Part shown: piece after piece, positions 59,301 to 64,000 of the stretch
How positions within the stretch are numbered: position 1 is the first letter of the stretch
How the letters are laid out: each line of letters starts with the position of its first letter
Assembly: GCF_014851395.1 (NCBI RefSeq)
Contig: NW_024041150.1
Span: 51,937,779-52,001,778, forward strand
Reading direction: 5' to 3'
Length of the DNA: 64,000 bases
Source: Micropterus salmoides
Taxonomy: Eukaryota > Chordata > Actinopteri > Centrarchiformes > Centrarchidae
The notes under the pieces: model-generated
Told to the model about the DNA's origin: nothing
Database searches by the model: none
Seen by the model: only the letters and a program-made list of their open reading frames with translations
Made by a program: the position numbers and the translations under genes

Positions 59301-62300
59301 CTATCTGACACTGAAGAATTCCTGAACTAAAAACACACTGAGCACCTAACCGGAGCTAAGGCTGTGGCAGCTCAGCTGTAAACACACACCAGAGACTAAT
59401 GATAGCTGCACGCCGGTTACTACCCACGTTATTTCCAACACGGATTTGTTGTTCACTAAAGCACTTTCATGAAAAAATAATACACTCACATACAGACAGG
59501 GTAGCGCCCAACGAACCAGCTGAAATTCCAGTCACTGATAATAACTTAAATGGCAGCGTGACACTGAGGGGTCCTGCTAGTTAGCGTTAATGCTCTGTTT
59601 GGTGTGTCATTACATATTTGCCATGCCATAAAAATAAATGCTACGGGGAAACAGTGCCGTTTAGTTCCCAGTAATAAGGTCGAGATTTCGGCGGGGGTCC
59701 CGACGAACGTTTGTTTTTTCTGGTATGGCTCTATAGGTGCAAGAACTGCTAGCTAGCTAGCCCTTGATTTTAACCTTCGTTGGATAACTATGACCTGGAT
59801 GACTGAGAATCTTCATAGACATCTGCTAGCTAGCTAGCTACCTGTGTGTGCTGTTGTTCATATGCTGTGATATTACGTTGGTTGGACAAGTTTTAGGCTA
59901 ACTAAATGTCACATAATTACTTACCTGACAACCCAAGTTGTGAGCGTCGGTCGGTCCGTCTTTCCCCAGCGCTGCCCAGCTGCAGAGGCTCTGCCCGCCT
60001 GACAGCGCTGTGACACCGGCAACGGCAACTGGCAATGAGCCCAGCCCACCCATCCGAGAAGTGTCAACTCTTATTTTGAAAAGGGCTTATTGAAGGGACG
60101 TGACATCACATTGAAGAAAATGATTGGTTGACTAAACGTGCGGATCTTAGTCACACACTCGGCAGAAAGATAGTGCCAAAAAGATCTGTAGACGTGTGCA
60201 GAGGGATCTGTGAATGCCCTGGGATCTGCAAACACAGATTCAACATTTGCATGCTGAGCTTTGCACAGAATGTGTTAGAATGTCTTTTTACAGTGATTTG
60301 AAAATACAAGTTAGACTGTGTTTGTTTGCAAATTGTGAGGGGGACATTTGTAGAGTTTTTAATTGGAAAAACAAATATTTGTGGATCATAAAGAGTCTGT
60401 TTGTAGATTATGTTGTGTTTACAAGTTGTAATATCTATTTGTGACTTTTAGTCTGTCCATTTTCAATGGTTTTGGCACCGATTTACCTCCATATGGGTGC
60501 CCTTGTGTAGGTGTAGCGTGTATGTGTGTGGTGGCAGCAGAGGAAAACTTGCTGAAGAGACGGAGCCCCGGCTTCACTGGTGTTGTGCCGAGTTGTCCGC
60601 ACCTCGCAGGACTTTCGGATAATTTATCACCGTTGATGAACCACACAAAGAGTATTATATCGGTTTTAAACAGCCGGCTACTTGAAATAGACCCGCGAGG
60701 GACCGCGACGTGCATGCAGTTGTTGGCAGCACAGCATGCACGCAAAACTCTGCAGAAGACTGGTGAATGGCAGGCGAGAGAGAGAGAGAGTTAGAGAAAA
60801 GGGTCTTCAAAAAGGAAATTTACAGTGTAAGTTGAATGAATAGTGATTGCAGCTTTTCAAGATTAAAGTGGAGCTACCGTATTCCCCCCCCCACCCCATC
60901 ACATGCCCTTGAGTTTGCAATCGGCGTGCACAAAAACACATGATTCGACTATAGGCAGGACTTGACGATTCTAATTCGACTATGCACACAAGGCCTACTA
61001 ATTCTAATCCACTCATGCTCATGATGTTCATGGAAAATCCTTTGCAAAAGTCTTTTAAATAAAATTCATCAAAGCATTTATTTTAACTTATCTATAAATA
61101 AGTTATGAACACGTTGATTTAATAGATTAATGACATTCACATACTGTTTTTTGGTGTTCTCACTGTCACACATTGTTGGCCTATGTTTATTATTGTTGTA
61201 TCTGTGTATTTAGCTATGACAGTATGACCACTAGTCTGTTGTGATAGAGAGAGACTGAGTTCATCTGTTCATGCTGATTTTAATAGCAGAAAGGTAATTA
61301 TAATGTCCATTGGTATCAATCTTAATATAACAGAAAACATGTTGGGTTTGTTTGTTGTTTTTTTTGTGAACAATTTTTATTTGGTTTCATATTAACAGAC
61401 AGAAAAAAGGAGAAAAGAACAAAAGAAACAAAAAAAAAGAAGGAAAGAAAGGCATATACATGTACAGAAATACAATACACACACCCTCATTCCCTCACAC
61501 ACTGGCACACTACGCCACCATTTATACTGTCCTTCCACTGAGCCCACCCACTCCTGTCAAATAACACATTATTGTTTTATAATAATAGATTTTATTTATC
61601 GAGCACTGTTGAAAATCCATGTTACAAAGTGCATCACATTACACATTTGAAAAACCATCAGATCAGTTAAAAGGTAAATTAAAGTAAAATATAATCAGGA
61701 AAGGTTTATTGATAAAAGTATGTTTTAAGAATGGACTTAAAGCAGTTCGATGAGTCAGCTGACCTTTTAATTCATTTTAATCCCTTTTTCTGACTGCATG
61801 ACTTTAACAGGAGTATCTGAAAGAAGTAGGAAATCTGAGTTCAGAGGCTGTGAGGATGATTGGAGACCTGCTTAACGAACACAGCCTTATGTACACAGCG
61901 CTGACTGAGATGATCTATGACCAGTCAGATGTCAATGACAACGTGAGGTGAGGCCCTACATCCTATATTGTCTATTCAAAAGGCACATTGTTGGCACAAT
62001 ATATATGCTCACTTGAAAAATGGGTGGGTTCAAACAAAGGGTGGTATGTCCTGAGTTTTAACACATCTAGATGTGAATACCACAAAATCAAAGCTGAAAT
62101 TCTGAACTCTTGTATCTCATAATCTTTTGAGCTTAAACCCAAATGTCTTCAGTGAACAACAAAAACAAAGGAATTTGCCTTAAAAAAAAAAAGCTTGTAC
62201 CTGATGTTCTCAACACTTGACTAGTAGGTTAGTTACTAATGACACACAGCTGATAATAAATATTACTTTGTTACTAATTTAGCTAACGTTACATAAATAA

Positions 62301-63592
62301 AAAAATAGGACTCTTTACACATAGTGACAGAACAACAAAATGTAATTTAGGATTGAATGCTTTGGTAAAGAGCTGGGTTTTTAGTAGATTTTTGAAAGCC
62401 AGCCTGCTCTCTCTCTCACTCGCTCAGCTTCACACACAGGACACGCAGGGAGCTGCCAAGCGTCAAGTGCCACCATGCTCACAGTGTGCGAGTTAAAATC
62501 ATAACTTGCGCAATGTGAATTGATATTGATGATTGTGTGATATTTTAGTGGGGGGGTTATTCATTACTACATTACTGCATTTAGCTGACATAATACCATT
62601 GGTACACAGGATAGTGTACTACTTTTTTCCAAATTAATGTGATTGTTCATAGGTCAAATATGGGTCTATATATATACAAATATTTCATATTATATATATA
62701 TATTTAAAACAGTTTTGACATCACATACTACATACAAACAAGGCAACTATGTAGTTACATTTGTGCTCAATTCAATAACACTAAAAATGTGTTTTTGTTT
62801 TTAAGGTACTATGAAGTGACTGGTGGATCAGACCTTCTCCCTCAAGCTTTTCTCAAAGTCCTTAATGTCCCCATCCTCCTCAACTCCCCAGTTAAGAGCA
62901 TCAGCCAGTTAGATAATGGAGTAAATGTATCGTACCAGACCTCAGATCCTAGCCAACAGCCCTCTTTTACTCACCTTCCAGCTGACATTGTCCTGATAAC
63001 AACCACAGCGAAAGCAGCCCTCTTCATGGACTTCAATCCACCTCTATCCATCCAAAAGATGGATGCCCTAAGGGGGGTCCACTATGACAGCTCTACTAAA
63101 ATCATCCTCACCTTCAGCGAGAAATTCTGGGAGAAGAACGGCCTCGGAGGAAAGAGCATCACTGACGGTCCCTCTCGTTACATCTACTACCCAAGCCACA
63201 GTTTCCCAAACAATAAGAGCATCGGCGTCCTCCTGGCTTCCTACACCTGGGCTGATGACTCCCTCCTCTTCCAAGGTGCGAGCGATGAAGCCCTGAAAGA
63301 GCTGGCTCTGAGAGATTTGTCAAAGATCCACGGCGACCATGTTAAGTCTCTTTGCACAGGGGTGGTGGTAAAGAAGTGGACCTTGGATCCTTACAGTTTG
63401 GGGGCCTTCGCCCTCTTCACGCCCTACCAACATTTAGAGTACGCTGAGGAGCTCTTCAGAAGTGAAGGCCGGGTGCACTTTGCTGGTGAACACACAGCCT
63501 TCCCTCATGCTTGGATTGAGGCGTCTATGAAATCTGCAATCAGGGCTGCTATCAACATTAACAATGTGGCGCTCAAAGACTCTAGACGCTAA
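49925..63592 (+). CDS. LAAO (il4i1-like): Secreted L-amino-acid oxidase (IL4I1/LAAO-like), complete in seven coding exons
   Basis: FAD-dependent flavoenzyme that oxidises L-amino acids to keto acids, ammonia and hydrogen peroxide; fish homologues act as antibacterial mucus or serum proteins, and mammalian IL4I1 restrains T cells. Coding exons: 49925-49955, 50305-50528, 52718-52830, 53243-53444, 54087-54155, 61811-61947, 62806-63592. All borders are GT-AG and phases agree, giving 520 residues, the usual family size. Residues 1-27 form a signal peptide (FFAVSVLLLTLYPS core). The dinucleotide fold is at 63-90 (VVIVGAGMAGLTAAKLLQ ... VTILEA), with RVGGR 94-98 and substrate-binding Arg117 in ELGAMRIP. 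The C-terminal FAD block is FAGEHTAFPHAWIEAS (484-499). There are five N-glycosylation sequons (NLT, NVS, NLS, NVS, NKS). No stops or frameshifts. Whether it is the true il4i1 orthologue or a fish-specific paralogue cannot be told here. Confidence 0.93.
50221..50296 (+). repeat. (TG)38 microsatellite at a splice acceptor
   Basis: Uninterrupted TG run followed by TTTT, CC and the AG acceptor of LAAO coding exon 2 (exon starts 50305). The repeat occupies the place of the polypyrimidine tract. Confidence 0.95.
50305..50528 (+). CDS. LAAO (il4i1-like): LAAO coding exon 2 (rest of signal peptide, FAD-binding GAGMAG)
   Basis: Phase-1 start after ccag. It encodes the hydrophobic signal core, a short propeptide-like stretch and HHVVIVGAGMAGLTAAKLLQ, ending DAGHT before donor GTACAT (phase 0). 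Confidence 0.92.
50529..52717 (+). other. LAAO intron with trinucleotide-rich stretch
   Basis: 2.2-kb intron. It contains an (AAT)n patch near 51868-51895, GC-rich element debris at 51730-51810 (ggccccctctaggcctcggg), and AGT/AGC-rich trinucleotide sequence at 52020-52275 and again at 52500-52635. The open frames inside these low-complexity tracts are not genes. Confidence 0.6.
52718..52830 (+). CDS. LAAO (il4i1-like): LAAO coding exon 3 (GG motif and substrate Arg)
   Basis: Starts GTA ACG after acaag and encodes VTILEASGRVGGRVETYR and ELGAMRIPSFH. Ends with AA before donor GTGAGT (phase 2). It completes the nucleotide-binding fold. Confidence 0.92.
52831..53242 (+). other. LAAO intron, nothing recognised
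   Basis: 412-base AT-rich intron between coding exons 3 and 4, with acceptor gtcaacag. No repeat or gene seen. Confidence 0.6.
53243..53444 (+). CDS. LAAO (il4i1-like): LAAO coding exon 4
   Basis: Phase-2 start (G completes a Lys codon). It encodes IVLTVAKDLGVNLTDFIMDN and the helical-domain segment to LLQQTLQE, ending in phase 0 before GTATGT. Carries the NLT and NVS glycosylation sequons. Confidence 0.92.
53445..54086 (+). other. LAAO intron with miniature-element debris
   Basis: 642-base intron. The part 53515-53730 (agtggggggtctgggcct ... ctcctgaaaatgtt) resembles fish DNA-element sequence; ends not resolved. Acceptor ttattgtag. Confidence 0.5.
54087..54155 (+). CDS. LAAO (il4i1-like): LAAO coding exon 5 (69 bases)
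   Basis: Small phase-0 exon of 23 codons, VKDYVVTKGCEEYLRKYD to HYSVK, bounded by ttgtag and GTAAAA. Both neighbouring introns are phase 0, so skipping it would keep the frame. Confidence 0.88.
55255..55450 (+). mobile_element. tRNA-derived V-SINE
   Basis: A-box-like TGGCGCAATGGATAAGACAC and B-box-like AGGTTAAATCC, then the V-SINE-type core (gtgtccctgagcaagatact ... gttgctccagaggcgtgcg) and tail (gtcgctttggataaaagtgtc). Same family as 21388-21575. Confidence 0.8.
55620..55740 (-). mobile_element. tRNA-like SINE head, minus strand
   Basis: The minus strand reads ATAGCACAGTGGATAAGCAT ... GGGTTTGATTCC, an A box and B box at tRNA spacing, with a short following body. It differs from the V-SINE heads nearby and is probably another SINE family or an older copy. 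Confidence 0.5.
55995..56190 (-). mobile_element. tRNA-derived SINE, minus strand
   Basis: The minus strand begins TGGCTCAGGAGGTAGAGCGGG (A box) with GGCGGTTCAATCCC (B box), followed by a body that ends gcgctttgagtggtcaaa ... ggcgctatacaag, a common fish SINE tail. Confidence 0.65.
56199..56392 (-). mobile_element. V-SINE, minus strand
   Basis: Reverse-oriented copy of the V-SINE family. The head lies at the right (ggtgatggaacaatggataag read on the minus strand) and the core as gtgttcctgagcaagacact; the tail is truncated near 56200. Confidence 0.7.
56886..60491. mobile_element. 3.6-kb element with long terminal inverted repeats (TA flanks)
   Basis: The left end TGGAGGTAAATCGGTGCCAA (56886 onward) and right end (to 60491) are inverted copies over at least 95 bases with few differences, and patchily further in. 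Both ends are flanked by TA (56884-56885, 60492-60493), as for Tc1/mariner-type insertion. The interior includes the LINE at 57000-58830 and about 1.6 kb of sequence with no transposase frame. Non-autonomous; superfamily uncertain. Confidence 0.65.
57000..58830 (-). mobile_element. L2-like LINE fragment with destroyed reverse-transcriptase active site
   Basis: Minus-strand pieces: 58820-58512 (RHRRNLSPAHFASV ... region upstream of the reverse transcriptase), 58367-58107, 58182-57601 (NYRPVSLLPFLSKTIERAVF, SAHSTETALLSVTEDL, LLDTSAAFDTINHRILL) and 57664-56984 (STGVPQGSVLGPLLFSIYTT, CYANNTQLYL, LHWLPVASRIKFKLL). The catalytic Y-A-D-D is Y-A-N-N (57515-57526). Frameshifts separate the pieces, and the 5' half with endonuclease is missing. 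Confidence 0.75.
60500..61810 (+). other. Right part of the large LAAO intron
   Basis: Includes a GC-richer stretch at 60500-60720, a GA run (60776-60796), a T-rich then A-rich stretch at 61350-61455 and otherwise AT-rich sequence. No gene or clear element ends. Confidence 0.5.
61811..61947 (+). CDS. LAAO (il4i1-like): LAAO coding exon 6
   Basis: Phase-0 start after ttaacag. It encodes EYLKEVGNLSSEAVRMIGDL to DQSDVNDNV and ends AG before GTGAGG (phase 2). Carries an NLS sequon. Confidence 0.92.
61948..62805 (+). other. Last LAAO intron, AT-rich, with short TA microsatellite
   Basis: 858 bases; a (TA)n-like patch at about 62660-62705. Acceptor gtttttaag at 62805. Nothing else recognised. Confidence 0.6.
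62806..63592 (+). CDS. LAAO (il4i1-like): LAAO coding exon 7 (C-terminal half, stop)
   Basis: Starts with G completing an Arg codon, then YYEVTGGSDLLPQAF. It encodes the second FAD-binding and substrate-binding segments, including YIYYPSHSF, KKWTLDPYSLGAFALFTPYQ and FAGEHTAFPHAWIEAS, and ends DSRR TAA (63590-63592). The last exon has no internal intron in the C-terminal half. Confidence 0.95.
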
Positions 63593-63680
63593 ATTTCCAA
63601 GAGGAGATGAGCTCTAGGGTCTGAAGAATTGATTTAGTATTATGGTATAAAATAAAAAGAATACCAAAAGTTGTAATATC
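63593..63680 (+). terminator. LAAO 3' untranslated region with AATAAA signal
   Basis: AATAAA at 63651-63656, 59 bases after the stop codon. Cleavage would be expected 10-30 bases later. Short 3' UTR. Confidence 0.6.
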
Positions 63681-64000
63681 TCTAGTTAATGCCACAGAAA
63701 TCTAAGTTAAATACTACTTTAATTTGTAAACTTCAACTTTTAAGTGTACACAAAGAACAATTACATATTTCTAAACTAGATTGAAAAAAAATGATTCCAG
63801 TACTGTACATTAACAATACACTTTTTCCCCCTCTGCCCAACCACGAGCTACAGGCTACCGTCTTATCCAGTGCAGGGTTGTGTTATGACCTGGCTCAGAG
63901 GCCACAACAAATAGAGGAAACCACGCTTAAGGGATTACCAGAAAAGCAAAGTTACTTACACATAACTGTCACTACACTCAATACAAAGTCACCTGAACAG
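63681..64000. other. Downstream flank, nothing recognised
   Basis: AT-rich sequence after the oxidase gene. No gene start or repeat identified before the window ends. Confidence 0.5.

Larger units (their letters stand above)
54156..61810 (+). other. Large LAAO intron (7.7 kb) full of mobile elements
   Basis: Contains three SINE-type insertions (55255-56392), a 3606-bp element with long inverted repeats (56886-60491) that encloses a LINE, (GA)n at 60776-60796, and an A-rich stretch at 61370-61455. The remaining parts (54156-55250, 60500-61810) are AT-rich without gene signals. Acceptor ttaacag at 61810. Confidence 0.7.

Noticed and set aside
1..64000. CRISPR arrays, prokaryotic operons or integrated viral genomes
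   Set aside because: No regularly spaced repeats with unique spacers, and no gag/pol/env or capsid-type frames. The repeats here are finger codons, minisatellites and transposon arms.

Overview
This is vertebrate nuclear DNA, almost certainly from a ray-finned (teleost) fish. Split genes have GT-AG introns. C2H2 zinc-finger genes lie in tandem. Fish-typical mobile elements are dense: V-SINE-type tRNA SINEs, L2-like LINEs, a Tc1 element with long inverted repeats, and hAT miniature elements. CA/TG microsatellites are long, and the only other gene is a fish-style secreted L-amino-acid oxidase. Nothing bacterial or viral was recognised.

Region 1 (1-40.2 kb) is a tandem array of minus-strand C2H2 zinc-finger gene units. 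Four near-identical promoter/first-exon modules lie at about 0.87-1.13, 13.67-13.92, 24.91-25.17 and 35.04-35.30 kb. Three finger exons lie at 8789-9658 (gene B, 10 fingers), 18554-19548 (gene C, 11 fingers, broken by a one-base frameshift) and 29752-30621 (gene D, 10 fingers). Each inferred gene joins a 23-codon first exon to one large finger exon across a 4.0-5.4 kb intron, with matching phase 0. The first module (gene A) continues beyond the left edge. The 4-5 kb upstream of each promoter is copied with the unit and shows no conserved coding. Later insertions, deletions and shared SINE tails mark the units and suggest that C and D are the closest pair.

Region 2 (35.8-49.0 kb) is a graveyard of mobile elements: a minus-strand L2-like LINE with ORF1, endonuclease and reverse transcriptase parts; a second LINE ORF1 of the SGNH type; a decayed hAT/ZMYM-like transposase; a hAT-like miniature element interrupted by a nearly intact 1606-bp Tc1 element; and a G-rich 42-bp minisatellite.

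Region 3 (49.2-63.7 kb) holds one complete plus-strand gene for a 520-residue secreted FAD-dependent L-amino-acid oxidase (LAAO/IL4I1-like). It has seven coding exons with canonical splice sites and a TATA-type promoter upstream. Its introns carry a (TG)38 tract directly at a splice acceptor, three tRNA-type SINEs within 1.2 kb, and a 3.6-kb element with long terminal inverted repeats that encloses a dead LINE.

The two gene systems are functionally unrelated as far as the sequence shows: one is a lineage-expanding set of likely nuclear DNA-binding proteins, the other a probable secreted peroxide-producing immune enzyme. I found no convincing undescribed molecular system. The most informative items are the zinc-finger array's evolution, the young Tc1 copy, the TG-tract splice site and the long-TIR element.
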